Positions 24,797 to 34,166 of a stretch of 64,000 bases of DNA are shown piece by piece (positions within the stretch are counted from its first letter, which is position 1; every line of letters starts with the position of its first letter). Position numbers and translations under genes: made by a program. The notes under the pieces are model-generated. The model had not been told where the DNA came from, searched no databases, and worked only from the letters and a program-made list of their open reading frames with translations. This DNA is from Vibrio penaeicida (lineage in GTDB: Bacteria > Pseudomonadota > Gammaproteobacteria > Enterobacterales > Vibrionaceae): positions 1-64,000 of the forward strand of contig NZ_JAUYVM010000008.1 in NCBI RefSeq assembly GCF_030689305.1, written 5' to 3'.

Positions 24797-26362
24797 TTAC
24801 TTACTCACGTTATTCAAAAGCAGGAAGAAAGAAGGCTGCAGAGCAAAATCATTGACCGCAGAACTGGTGACGGCATTTTGCTTCCAGTTAGCTACGAAGA
24901 CCCAAGGTGCATCTTCTTGAACGATCTTTTGCATCTCTTTGTATAACTTCGCTCGCTCCGCTAGAACAGTGGATTCACGTGCGGCATTAAGCAGCTTATC
25001 TACTTCTGGGTTGGAGTAGTAACCCGAGTTGAAGCCTCCTTTATCTGGCCAAGCTTGTGTGCGCAGCGCAAGGTAAGGCAGCGTATCGGGATCGTTTGTC
25101 ATCCACGCCATTTCTGCCATGTCAGCTTTCCCTTCTAGCCCTGGGTTAACTTTGCCAAGGAACGTATTCCATTCGTACGTTTCGATGCTCACATCTAACC
25201 CAACGGCTTTGAGATCCGCCTGAATGGCAGTACCCATAGGAATAGGATCCAACATGCCTGAACCGCCTTCCGTTACGTAAAACGTCAGTTTTGCTCCTTC
25301 AACACCCGCTTCTTTCAACAGTGCTTTGGCTTTTTCTGGGTTATAAGGGTACGGCTCTAAAGACTCATTGTATGCCCATGCAAACGCAGGTGGTGTGGGA
25401 CCAGCCGCCACTTCCGCAGTGCCTTCGAGAACGTTTTCGACTAACGCTTTTTTGTTGATCGCATAGTTTGCTGCTTGACGCACACGCTTATCTGCAAATG
25501 GCCCTTCTTTCGCATTTAGGATTAAGAACCAAACGTGTGGACCCGCTTGCTGCTCAACCGAAAAGCGATCAGAGTTAAATTCAGCTAGAGCATTGGGCGG
25601 AACTTCGACCATGATGTCTAGGCTGCCTGCCAACATTTCCGCTACGCGAGTGTTGGCATCGGTAATTGGGCGGAAAACGACCGCTTCCAATTTGGCTTTC
25701 TCTCCCCAATAGTCTCCATTGTTCACGACAACCACTTTGGCGTTGGATTCCCATTCAGCAAATTTGAATGCGCCTGTACCAGAAGGGTGACGACCAAAAT
25801 CCTTTTTGTGCTTTTTCACTGCGTCCGGTGACACGATAAGCCCCGTAGGGTAAGCAAGGTTGGACAAGAATGGGGCATAAGGGGCATAAGGGGCATTAAG
25901 CGTAAACTCGACCGTATTGCTGTTAACCACTTTTACGTTCTCAATGGCAGAGAAGAAAAAGGAGAGAGGAAACGGTCCTGTATTATGGTATGGGTGGTTT
26001 TCATCCAACATACGGTCAAAGTTAAACTTCACCGCCTCTGCATCAAAACGGCTTCCGTCGTGAAACTTCACGCCTTCGCGCAGAGAAAAGGTGTAAGTTT
26101 TTCCGTCTTCACTGATCGTCCAATCTGTGGCTAGTGCAGGCTCAACTTCCAGCGCGCCATTTTTGTAGCGAACTAAACCTTCATAGACATTCATCAAAAT
26201 ACGGAAATCGTTCACCGCCGTGACAGCCTGCGGATCTAAGCTTTTGGGCTCTGCGATCTGCCCAACAATCAATACATTTGGCGGCGTTTGCGCGTGTGTA
26301 TTTGGGATCAATACCCCAATCAACATTACGCCTATTGTGAGTAGTCGGTGGAACACGTTCAT
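24797..26362 (-). CDS. Peptide/nickel-type ABC substrate-binding protein
   Basis: About 521 residues, SBP family 5 (DppA/OppA/NikA). The start at 26362 has GGAG eight bases upstream and gives the signal peptide MNVFHRLLTIGVMLIGV...HAQ. Family features include the N-terminal AEPKSLDPQAVTAVNDF, FSLREGVKFHDGSRFDAEAV, ADKRVRQAANYAINKKALV and the C-terminal APWVFVANW. Ligand class (peptides, glutathione, opines, carbamoyl compounds) cannot be told from sequence. First gene of the importer operon, transcribed away from the DUF1028 and M20 genes. Confidence 0.9.
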   Translation of the reverse strand: MNVFHRLLTIGVMLIGVLIPNTHAQTPPNVLIVGQIAEPKSLDPQAVTAVNDFRILMNVYEGLVRYKNGALEVEPALATDWTISEDGKTYTFSLREGVKFHDGSRFDAEAVKFNFDRMLDENHPYHNTGPFPLSFFFSAIENVKVVNSNTVEFTLNAPYAPYAPFLSNLAYPTGLIVSPDAVKKHKKDFGRHPSGTGAFKFAEWESNAKVVVVNNGDYWGEKAKLEAVVFRPITDANTRVAEMLAGSLDIMVEVPPNALAEFNSDRFSVEQQAGPHVWFLILNAKEGPFADKRVRQAANYAINKKALVENVLEGTAEVAAGPTPPAFAWAYNESLEPYPYNPEKAKALLKEAGVEGAKLTFYVTEGGSGMLDPIPMGTAIQADLKAVGLDVSIETYEWNTFLGKVNPGLEGKADMAEMAWMTNDPDTLPYLALRTQAWPDKGGFNSGYYSNPEVDKLLNAARESTVLAERAKLYKEMQKIVQEDAPWVFVANWKQNAVTSSAVNDFALQPSFFLLLNNVSK

Positions 26363-26418
26363 TGTGCTTTCTCCTTCCTTAGTGTGTTTTTTACTCATCC
26401 TGACTATTGTTTAAACAG

Positions 26419-26464
26419 ATTTATCATGATAAATATAATGTCGCAAGTATTTATTATGATAAAT
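26419..26464. promoter_or_regulatory. Paired palindromic operators in divergent promoter
   Basis: A perfect 16-bp palindrome ATTTATCATGATAAAT at 26419-26434 and a one-mismatch copy ATTTATTATGATAAAT at 26449-26464, 30 bases apart (about three helical turns). They lie between the binding-protein gene and the DUF1028 gene. Likely sites for the FCD/GntR regulator of the locus. Confidence 0.7.
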
Positions 26465-26519
26465 AGAAAGTGACCATAACAATTCGCTTAGTTTTTAAGC
26501 ATAGGCAAGAGGACGGCAA

Positions 26520-27179
26520 ATGACTTTTTCGTTGCTGATGAAAGATCCACAAAGCGACGCCATTGGAGGCGTAGCCGCAACAGGAAACCTATGCGTGGGT
26601 GGATGGGTGCTACGCGCGGATCCATTAAGCGGGGTTTCCGCTTCACAAGGCTCCGACCCCAGTACGCTATGGGGCAACGATGTGCTCTCATTGATGAAAG
26701 ACGGGCTTTTGCCTCAATTAGCACTCGAAAAAGTCGTCATGTGCGATAAGGGAAAAGAGTATCGTCAGCTCTCAGCACTGAACATTCACGGGCAAAGTGC
26801 GGTATACACGGGCGCCAAAAACACTCGATACAGAGGGAGCATTCAGTTTGATCACGGTATTGCGGCAGGAAACTTATTAGCAAGCGAGGAAGTGTTGTCC
26901 CGAATGGCTGCATTCGCTCAAACATCGACTTTGCCTTTTGCCCAACGGTTGATTCAGGCGTTGGCATTGGGTGAACTCGCAGGTGGCGATATTCGAGGGC
27001 TCCAATCTGCCGCTCTTTTGATTGTTTCACCCTCTAATCCGCCCCTGTCGCTTCGAATTGATGACAGTACTGATCCCGTCAAAGCGCTACAGAATCTGTA
27101 TGACAAAACTTGTGACCAGCAATATCAGCGCTGGCTTACATCCGTCCCCACCCACCATAAACCAGAGAATCATTCATGA
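26520..27179 (+). CDS. DUF1028 family protein
   Basis: A 219-residue protein of family DUF1028, whose N-terminal pattern TFSLLMKDPQSDAIGGVAATGN and the following GGWVLRADPLSGVSASQG are characteristic. The family is thought to adopt an Ntn-hydrolase-like fold and often sits beside peptide transporters and amidohydrolases, but its reaction is unsettled. No signal peptide, so cytoplasmic. It overlaps the M20 gene by four bases and is therefore translationally coupled to it, suggesting both act on the same imported compound. Confidence 0.8.
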   Translation: MTFSLLMKDPQSDAIGGVAATGNLCVGGWVLRADPLSGVSASQGSDPSTLWGNDVLSLMKDGLLPQLALEKVVMCDKGKEYRQLSALNIHGQSAVYTGAKNTRYRGSIQFDHGIAAGNLLASEEVLSRMAAFAQTSTLPFAQRLIQALALGELAGGDIRGLQSAALLIVSPSNPPLSLRIDDSTDPVKALQNLYDKTCDQQYQRWLTSVPTHHKPENHS

Positions 27180-28396
27180 AGAATTACGGCGCAATAGCTC
27201 AAGACTGGTTAAGCCAGCTTGCCCAGTTTTCAGAAACACAAGAAGGCGTAACACGCAGACCATTCACGATCGAACATAGAGAAACACTCAATCAGCTGAC
27301 GATATGGATGGAGCAAGCTGGGCTCGAAATTAGGCTCGATAACGCTAGCACCTTGATTGGACGCTATAACAGCCCAGTTTCTTCCAAGACGTTACTTTTT
27401 GGCTCTCACCAAGATTCCATTCGCAAAGGTGGCAAATACGATGGCATCATGGGCATCGTACTGCCTATCATCGCCTTAAAAAACATACTCGAGCAAGGCG
27501 TTGAACTGCCCTTTTCGGTCGAAATTTTGGCGTTTGCCGATGAAGAAGGTGTGCGCTTCCCAACAGCATTGATAGGGCCAAGAGCACTGGCTGGTACACT
27601 GGATCCATCGGTTATGGCATTAAAAGATGCGGATGGTTTTAGCATTCAAGAAGCCATGGCTCAGTTTGGGTTATCAGGCGATGATTTGGGCTTGCTTGCC
27701 CGAGACCCGCAAGAACTGCTGGGTTATTTGGAAGTCCATATAGAACAAGGACCAATTTTAGAAGCGAATGATTTGGCACTTGGTGTGGTAAGTGCCATTT
27801 GTGGGATAGAGCGACACGAAGTCCAATTTGTTGGTGAATCGGCACACGCAGGAACTTGCCCAATGGAACTCAGAAAAGATGCATTGAGCGCTGCCGCCCT
27901 ACTGATAGCCGAGGTAGAAACACATGCACGCTCTACCCCCGAATTAAAAGCCACCGTTGGCAGGCTCAATGTTGAACCGAATGTTGTCAACGCCATCCCT
28001 AGCCACGCAGCCTTCAGCATCGAAATTCGTTCCCCCGATGACGACATTCGCCTCGCTGCAGGAAAACACTTCCACCACTATGCGCAAAAACTGGCAGAAG
28101 AACGAGGGTTGGACGTCAGCGCTTCCAAAACTTACGAGCAAATCGCCCAACCATGTTCACCTGCGCTTCAATTCCAATTGCAAAGCGCCTTAAGCAATAT
28201 AGGGCAGCCGGATTTCATCTTGCCTTCAGGGGCAACCCACGACGCCTCAGCCATGGCCGATCTTACCCCAATGGGCATGCTGTTTGTCCGGAGTGAAAAT
28301 GGGTTAAGCCACAACCCCGCTGAATTTACCACTAGCGAAGACATGAATCTGGCCATTGAAGCGCTCATTGAGCTTCTGACCAACTGGAAAAACTAA
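27176..28396 (+). CDS. M20-family amidohydrolase, hydantoinase/carbamoylase (AllC-like) type
   Basis: A 406-residue zinc hydrolase related to allantoate amidohydrolase and N-carbamoyl-L-amino acid hydrolase. Metal-site motifs are GSHQDS (His78, Asp80), KYDG (Asp89), FADEEGVRFP and LEVHIEQGP. The lid-domain residues ESAHAGTCPMELRKDA and the C-terminal SGATHDASAMA and LSHNPAEFT are present. Length is typical. It removes a carbamoyl, formyl or acyl group from an amino-acid-like substrate, probably the ligand of the neighbouring importer. A short diverged copy of its 3' end occurs at 30523-30564. Confidence 0.88.
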   Translation: MKNYGAIAQDWLSQLAQFSETQEGVTRRPFTIEHRETLNQLTIWMEQAGLEIRLDNASTLIGRYNSPVSSKTLLFGSHQDSIRKGGKYDGIMGIVLPIIALKNILEQGVELPFSVEILAFADEEGVRFPTALIGPRALAGTLDPSVMALKDADGFSIQEAMAQFGLSGDDLGLLARDPQELLGYLEVHIEQGPILEANDLALGVVSAICGIERHEVQFVGESAHAGTCPMELRKDALSAAALLIAEVETHARSTPELKATVGRLNVEPNVVNAIPSHAAFSIEIRSPDDDIRLAAGKHFHHYAQKLAEERGLDVSASKTYEQIAQPCSPALQFQLQSALSNIGQPDFILPSGATHDASAMADLTPMGMLFVRSENGLSHNPAEFTTSEDMNLAIEALIELLTNWKN

Positions 28397-28694
28397 CGCT
28401 TTTATACCCAAGTGATCTCAAGATGGCAGGCTCATAGGTTTAACTCGCAAAGAATGGGGAGCCAATTTTTAGAGCCCCTGTTTCTGTACAAAAAATTTAT
28501 GAACTGTCCATTTTTGATAAACAAAATAACAACTTTATATTTACATATAAAGCTCAAATATAAGATATCTTACAATCTGATTTTTATAGTTGAACAGCCA
28601 TCATAGAAGCCCTAAACCCCCATTGATAACTGCATTTTATAAAATTAACATCCTTGGCTGATTATTTATTAATTAGACCATAAAGGATCTTTCT
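28397..28694. other. AT-rich gap with half of a Vibrio-type ATACCCAA repeat
   Basis: ATACCCAAGTGATCTCAAG begins at 28404 and resembles one arm of the palindromic repeats at 43041-43104 and 59782-59837. No gene is supported in the remainder. Confidence 0.5.
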
Positions 28695-30266
28695 GTGACA
28701 CTCTCTAAGCCCTTTTTCACCATTTTTGTGGTATCGACATCACTGCTTTCTGCGTTCAATTCCAGTGCTCAAATAGCACCTAAAGAGCCTAGTTTATTTG
28801 AACAATACAGCTGGGGTGCAATGCCTCCGAAGTACCAATCTTTTTTATCCGATCCGAACAACCAGCACATAACAAAAGCCGTAGTCACCGCTATTGGTGC
28901 AGAAGACTACCTCGTGAAAGAACCTGTACTAAAACGAATCCAACCTGTGGTAGATGATTGGATTCAAGGCAGAAGAATGTTTTTGACCACAAAAGTTGGC
29001 GATGCATTAGAGCTCCTAGAATCTGGACAAGGAAACCATATAGACTTTCAACCAGAGCCCAATATTCAGCGATGCGCGATTATTTCTGGCGAGACCTGTT
29101 CTGAAAAAACGAAACACCTACCCTATCAGGAGCGGCATAAAACAGAACTTGCCTGCAAAATTAACCATATTGAGCAAAACTGCCAAGATTGGCAGGAACA
29201 CGCTACCCCTTTTTATAAAACGACTCAGATCATCGCAAGTCATATTGCCTTAGCACTCTGGATGGATGTAAATGACCGTGTTCCATGGAGCCTTACCAAT
29301 AATACTTCTCAAGAGCTGCATTCGATGTGGAAAGAGAAAAACGTTCTGATGGCTTACACACCTTATGAAATGTTGAATACCAAGTCTCGTCGTTTTATCA
29401 ACGCACACCCTTCACTCGATTCGGTGACAATTACTGATATTGCTTCGTTCTTCTCACCTAAATTTACCTATGTCTACAATTCAGCTCCCTATGAGAACTA
29501 CCAATGGTTAATGAAAAGCTTAAGCTCGAAAATTTCATCTTCAAGTACTCAAGAAGACGTGCTAAGAGAACTGTTTACACTGACTCAGAAATTTGAACAC
29601 GGATCCAGCACCGACATCTTCTACAAGAACAAAGCTGGACAATCCACCGCTATTGATGTGGAAAGCAGTATTGATGTACCCAGATACATGCCAGTTCCGT
29701 TTTCCTTCCTTCGATTGAGAACTCCGCACATGGCAATTAAGGGCTGCCACAGTGCAACTCGAATTATCCACTCGTTAGCAAAAACTCTGAATATTCCATC
29801 ATCGATTATTTTGGGTGACAACAAGTTGCCTGCCGATGTATCGCCATTTTCTACGAGTCACTCCATGCTGTATTTTCCAACGATCGACCGTTGGCTTAGC
29901 CACGGTGATGATATCTATGGTGAAAGGGATCTTTTCCGATACATAGAAGATAAACTGGACATCACCATCCCGAAATCCCAGTTTACCCAAGCATCTGAGC
30001 TGGCTGCCTGTCGTGGGCAAGAAAGCGTTGGGTTGTGTATTTCTTCACGTTGGAAAATCAATAAAACACTCGACGGTTACCTCGCTGACCCAGCCAATCA
30101 CAAGACCTGTCTGGAAGTCATTCGCGGTACTCTTCCAGGTAATCACGACGCGCTTATTTTCAGCGACAGTGAGCGAAGCACCATGCTCTCAAGGCTAGGT
30201 TTCTCGAACGATGCGTCATTCGAACAGGCATGCAAAAAAAAGTGGAGCGATATCTTTGGTAGTTAA
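28695..30266 (+). CDS. Secreted protein with transglutaminase-like C-H-D arrangement
   Basis: A 523-residue protein starting at GTG with AAAGGA upstream. Signal peptide at residues 1-25 (ending FNSSAQ). No family was recognised with certainty. Around residues 345-405 there is KGCHSATRIIHSLAKTLNIP, then STSHSMLYFPTIDRWLSHGDD. The order Cys, His, Asp with this spacing and the helix after Cys resemble the transglutaminase/cysteine-protease-like fold. Several cysteines elsewhere suggest disulfides. It stands alone, bounded by the M20 gene and a region of gene-end remnants. The catalytic guess needs a structure-based check. Confidence 0.6.
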   Translation: MTLSKPFFTIFVVSTSLLSAFNSSAQIAPKEPSLFEQYSWGAMPPKYQSFLSDPNNQHITKAVVTAIGAEDYLVKEPVLKRIQPVVDDWIQGRRMFLTTKVGDALELLESGQGNHIDFQPEPNIQRCAIISGETCSEKTKHLPYQERHKTELACKINHIEQNCQDWQEHATPFYKTTQIIASHIALALWMDVNDRVPWSLTNNTSQELHSMWKEKNVLMAYTPYEMLNTKSRRFINAHPSLDSVTITDIASFFSPKFTYVYNSAPYENYQWLMKSLSSKISSSSTQEDVLRELFTLTQKFEHGSSTDIFYKNKAGQSTAIDVESSIDVPRYMPVPFSFLRLRTPHMAIKGCHSATRIIHSLAKTLNIPSSIILGDNKLPADVSPFSTSHSMLYFPTIDRWLSHGDDIYGERDLFRYIEDKLDITIPKSQFTQASELAACRGQESVGLCISSRWKINKTLDGYLADPANHKTCLEVIRGTLPGNHDALIFSDSERSTMLSRLGFSNDASFEQACKKKWSDIFGS

Positions 30267-30433
30267 TGTCTGTTGATACTTAGATTTGCTAAAAATTAGC
30301 TCTGTTGATCTAAATCTTAGTTTTTGTTTCGGCACTGACCCTATCACCTCTTCCAACTTTGGACCTTGCGACGAACACGCAAACCGCATAAGGACAATGG
30401 CGATACTGTCGAAATCGCCTAACGGAACGAACA

Positions 30434-30500
30434 AGGAATAACCGAGCCATCGTAAGCCAATAACAACTCACTTTTCGATGGTTCGGTACTTTTGATTACT
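30434..30500 (-). pseudogene. Remnant of SDR gene 3' end
   Basis: The stretch shares AAGGAATAACCGAGCCATCG and the following bases, then TCGATGGTTCGG, with the 3' end of the intact SDR gene (34169-34235), with scattered differences and no stop codon. It is a diverged partial copy in the same orientation. Confidence 0.8.
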
Positions 30501-30522
30501 GTTAGTAGAGCATACATTCTTC

Positions 30523-30564
30523 ATTGAAGCATTCATTGATCTTCTTACCAACTGGAGAAAGTGA
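30523..30564 (+). pseudogene. Remnant of M20 amidohydrolase gene 3' end
   Basis: Translates as IEAFIDLLTNWRK-stop, against IEALIELLTNWKN-stop at the end of the intact M20 gene (28355-28396). About four fifths of the bases are identical. It sits 22 bases beyond the SDR remnant. Confidence 0.7.
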
Positions 30565-30873
30565 GCCGATTAGAAAGGCATGCTCAACAAACATCAAAAG
30601 CTAAAACCCATAATCTCGTGCTACAAAAATAGTACAAAGCCTAGATATTTCCGACTATTTTCTCGAAGTGAAGAAATGGTCGAAACTCTCCCTTTTTCAT
30701 AAACATTCAATCTCATAAAAAGTGAGGATATCATCAAACTATTTTTCATTTTTTGTTCAAAATAAATACTGATAGCACAATCATTTTCATAATTACTCTT
30801 AATTGAGCTCGCAAAACAAAATCAAACAGTGAGCCAATAAATAAAGCAATGTCAGCTTAGTTAGGAGAAAAAT

Positions 30874-32376
30874 ATGGAGAACTTGACCCACCAGCAAGCA
30901 TCGCGTTTTCTGGACATGGCTACCATGGGCGTTAAACAGGATGAACTCGCAACATTTCAAACACTGGACGACCGAGATTCATGGATAAACCTACAAATCG
31001 AACTCCCCCATTTTAACCAATTAGAGCGTACTCTGTACCAACAAACACAACGCAATTTGGACGAGCCTACCCAAGAGTGTCGTGTCGGCGCTTGGTTCGA
31101 TTCCGCGTTATGGGATCCGGCACAGCTAAGGCAGCGGGTCGCATTGGCACTCAGTGAAATCTTTGTCGTAAGCGATCGCGACGCTAATCTCACCGGGCAT
31201 CCTGAAGCGCTAGCCCATTACTATGATCTACTGCTCGATGGGGCATTTGGTCGATACATCGATTTACTCAGAAGCGTAACGCTTTCCCCTGTTATGGGGA
31301 CATTTCTGACCATGGCTGGTAATAAGCCCGAAAACATGACTGGGCAGCTACCGGATCAGAACTACGCTCGGGAAGTGATGCAGTTATTTTCAATTGGGCT
31401 ATATACCCTCAACAATGATGGCACTGCCGTATCGGACGGCACAGGAACCCGGCTTGAAACCTATACCGACCAAGACATTGAAGCACTTTCTCGTGTATTT
31501 ACGGGTTGGGAGATCGACGGCGAAAATCTGATCAGCCCCATGGTTGAGAATAATGAATGTCACGACATGAATGAGAAGTGGATTCTAGGTGAGCAATACG
31601 CTGCTGGGCAAACCGCTTTGCAAGATCTAGAACAATTTTTACTTCAAATCAGCCGACACCCAAACACTGCCCCATTTATCTGCACGCTATTGATTAAGCG
31701 CTTAGTCACTTCCAACCCCACCCAAGATTACGTTGCTCGCGTCGCGAGTGCATTTACTGTTTCAGATGGTGATTTGTCTTATGTAATTCGAGCAATACTC
31801 ACCGACCCCGCAACTCTGGAGCCAGCTAGCCCTCAACTTGCCAAAGTACGAGAGCCCATATTAGCAATGACCTACCTGTACCGCGCAATGGATGCCTACC
31901 CCGGCAAAAATGGCGATATTGTTTATAACCCTATGGACTACAAAAACACGTTCAGACAATACCCTCTCGGCGCGCCGTCGGTGTTTAATTTTTTCCAACC
32001 CAGCGATACCCCATCCGGTGACTTGCTGGATCGGAATCTTACTTCTCCTGAGCTTTCAATCATCGACTGGCAATCACTCATTGATTTATCGAACCTCTTT
32101 TACCGCTCGCTATTGGATTTTGGTCAAAACCGCAGTACCTCGAATACGCAAACAGAGCTCTACATTGCCCCCGTTGACTTAGAAGAACTGGCGCAAGCAG
32201 GGAAACGAGATGAGTTAATCGAAGCCATTAATGCACGTTTTCTCAATGGGAGTGGATCACCTAATGTCCTTGAGCGTGTTGCTGCGATTTACGATGGACA
32301 CAACAACAAGTATTACGCCGTGCCAAAAATGCTGTTTATGGCGCTGATTTCCCCAGAATTCATGGTACAGGAGTGA
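30874..32376 (+). CDS. DUF1800 family protein
   Basis: A 500-residue protein of DUF1800, recognised by HQQASRFLDMATMGV at the start, RQRVALALSEIFVVS, PDQNYAREVMQLFSIGL, FTGWEIDG and PFICTLLIKRLVTSNP. Its function is unknown. It is almost always followed, as here (4 bases), by a Tat-exported DUF1501 protein. No signal peptide is visible on this copy, so it may ride out with its partner or stay inside. GGAG precedes the start. The pair lies between remnants and the intact copy of the SDR gene end, suggesting it arrived as a block. Confidence 0.88.
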   Translation: MENLTHQQASRFLDMATMGVKQDELATFQTLDDRDSWINLQIELPHFNQLERTLYQQTQRNLDEPTQECRVGAWFDSALWDPAQLRQRVALALSEIFVVSDRDANLTGHPEALAHYYDLLLDGAFGRYIDLLRSVTLSPVMGTFLTMAGNKPENMTGQLPDQNYAREVMQLFSIGLYTLNNDGTAVSDGTGTRLETYTDQDIEALSRVFTGWEIDGENLISPMVENNECHDMNEKWILGEQYAAGQTALQDLEQFLLQISRHPNTAPFICTLLIKRLVTSNPTQDYVARVASAFTVSDGDLSYVIRAILTDPATLEPASPQLAKVREPILAMTYLYRAMDAYPGKNGDIVYNPMDYKNTFRQYPLGAPSVFNFFQPSDTPSGDLLDRNLTSPELSIIDWQSLIDLSNLFYRSLLDFGQNRSTSNTQTELYIAPVDLEELAQAGKRDELIEAINARFLNGSGSPNVLERVAAIYDGHNNKYYAVPKMLFMALISPEFMVQE

Positions 32377-32380
32377 CCTT

Positions 32381-34153
32381 ATGTCTATTACACGCAGAGA
32401 TTTTTTAAAAGGTTCATCTGCAACTGCCCTTTCTGGCATGGTGCCTCTATCTCTAACGATACCTACATCCAATGCACTGGCAAGTGAACACAACGATTAC
32501 AAAGCGCTTGTCTGTCTATTTTTGCATGGCGGTAATGACTCTTTTAATTTGCTGATACCCGATGGTGGTGCCCACTATTCCGATTACGTTACCGCCCGAC
32601 CCGATATTCACGTATTGCCAGAACATTCGTTACCCATTCCCAACACAGAGGCAAATCAAGCAGTCGCACTTAACGCAGCGATGCCGAACCTCGCCGCCAT
32701 GATGAACGAAGGTACCGCCACCACATTGGTCAACATTGGTACCCTGATAGAGCCGACAGACAAAACCAATTGGAGTGATGTTAAAAAACCCAGCAATTTG
32801 GGCGCTCACAATAAACAACAAAAAGCGTGGCAGACCAGTTGGGGGGACGGCGAATACCACCCATATGGCTGGGCAGGCATGATGATGGATATTTTAAGTA
32901 ACGACGCTGCCATTGTGTCGGATTCTATTTCCTTTACCGGAAATTCACTGCTCACCGGAAGCAGTTCAAACGATATTCAGGTGTCCTCCGGTGGTGTGAG
33001 AGCAATGTACCCAATCAGCCATTCGAACGGAGTAAACAATCAGTTTAAGAAATTAACCGCGACAACGTTTGACTCTCCCTTCCAACAAGAATATGTAAAT
33101 CGGTTGCAGGGCATTCTCGATTTCCAAGTAGAAATTGACACCATTCTTAATACTTACCCAGCTGATACGCGTATCCCCAGTTCCTATTTAGGGAAGCAAC
33201 TTCAAATGGTTCGCAGGATTATGCAAGCCGCGAGTTCGTTAGGGCACAGCCGGCAAGTATTTTTTGTTCATATGGGCGGGTTTGATAATCACAGCAATCA
33301 ACGAAGCAAACATGATGGGCTGTTGGGTGCGATAGACCAAGCGGTGAGCGCCTTTCACATGACCCTAGATGAGCTCAATTTATCTGACCAAGTGGTGACA
33401 TTTTCGATGTCGGACTTTGGTCGTACGATTCAAAATAATAGTAATAAAGGCACCGATCATGGTTGGGGCAGTAATCAAATTGTGGTGGGTAACGCCATTA
33501 ATGGCGGCGTGAATTACGGTACTTTCCCTGAGTTTGTACGAGATGGAGAGAACGCCTACGGGAATAAGTTCATTCCTACTCAATCTTCCGAACAGATGGG
33601 CGCGACGCTCTGTCGATGGATGGGGTTAAGCGAAGAAGGGGTTGATGTGATTTTCCCATCACTCCACCCGCAAAATACGAACCCATTTGACAGTCGATAT
33701 TTAGGGTTCTTGGGAGATTACCGCGCTTCCTCTCTAGAAAGTGAGTTATTGATAAAAAACGTAAACGCCTCTGTAACGCGCGTCAATCACACACCACAAA
33801 TGGCAATCGGCGGAGACATCACCACGAAATGGACAGCAAAAGGAACAGGCATTCATTTCCTTGTTGAACTCTCGAGCACAAGCTACGTGACTCAACTGCT
33901 TATTGCACAGGCTAAAGGGAATGTTCGCCAATACTTCATTGATGTAGAAGTCGGTAATAATGGCATCGATTTTGAGCCGTTAAACAGCACAGTTACCCCC
34001 GGAAACACAACGGAGTTCATCCCTATATCCATTCAGAGATCTGGCATTAACTTTATTCGCCTTACCTGCAACGGAAACAATGATCCTATAAATATACACT
34101 TACAAGCGTGGAATAATATTCAAGAGCTAAAAGTGTTAGGTAAGGTGAATTGA
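32381..34153 (+). CDS. DUF1501 family protein, Tat-exported, with discoidin-like C-terminal domain
   Basis: A 590-residue protein with a twin-arginine signal (SITRRDFLKGSSATALSG). The DUF1501 domain (about 40-430, sulfatase/alkaline-phosphatase-like in overall pattern) has LVCLFLHGGNDSFNLL, HMGGFDNHSNQ, FSMSDFGRTIQNN and GTDHGWGSNQIVVG. Residues about 455-590 (TPQMAIGGDITTKWTAKG, FIRLTCNGN) resemble a galactose-binding F5/8 type C module, which would let it bind a surface glycan. Such an extension is not universal in DUF1501. Biochemical role unknown. Partner of the DUF1800 protein immediately upstream. Confidence 0.87.
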   Translation: MSITRRDFLKGSSATALSGMVPLSLTIPTSNALASEHNDYKALVCLFLHGGNDSFNLLIPDGGAHYSDYVTARPDIHVLPEHSLPIPNTEANQAVALNAAMPNLAAMMNEGTATTLVNIGTLIEPTDKTNWSDVKKPSNLGAHNKQQKAWQTSWGDGEYHPYGWAGMMMDILSNDAAIVSDSISFTGNSLLTGSSSNDIQVSSGGVRAMYPISHSNGVNNQFKKLTATTFDSPFQQEYVNRLQGILDFQVEIDTILNTYPADTRIPSSYLGKQLQMVRRIMQAASSLGHSRQVFFVHMGGFDNHSNQRSKHDGLLGAIDQAVSAFHMTLDELNLSDQVVTFSMSDFGRTIQNNSNKGTDHGWGSNQIVVGNAINGGVNYGTFPEFVRDGENAYGNKFIPTQSSEQMGATLCRWMGLSEEGVDVIFPSLHPQNTNPFDSRYLGFLGDYRASSLESELLIKNVNASVTRVNHTPQMAIGGDITTKWTAKGTGIHFLVELSSTSYVTQLLIAQAKGNVRQYFIDVEVGNNGIDFEPLNSTVTPGNTTEFIPISIQRSGINFIRLTCNGNNDPINIHLQAWNNIQELKVLGKVN

Positions 34154-34166
34154 ACGGGAAAGCATT

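Larger units (their letters stand above)
30267..30873. other. Intergenic region with two gene-end remnants
   Basis: Apart from the remnants at 30434-30500 and 30523-30564 I see no gene. The AT-rich last 250 bases presumably hold the promoter of the DUF1800 gene. Confidence 0.6.
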
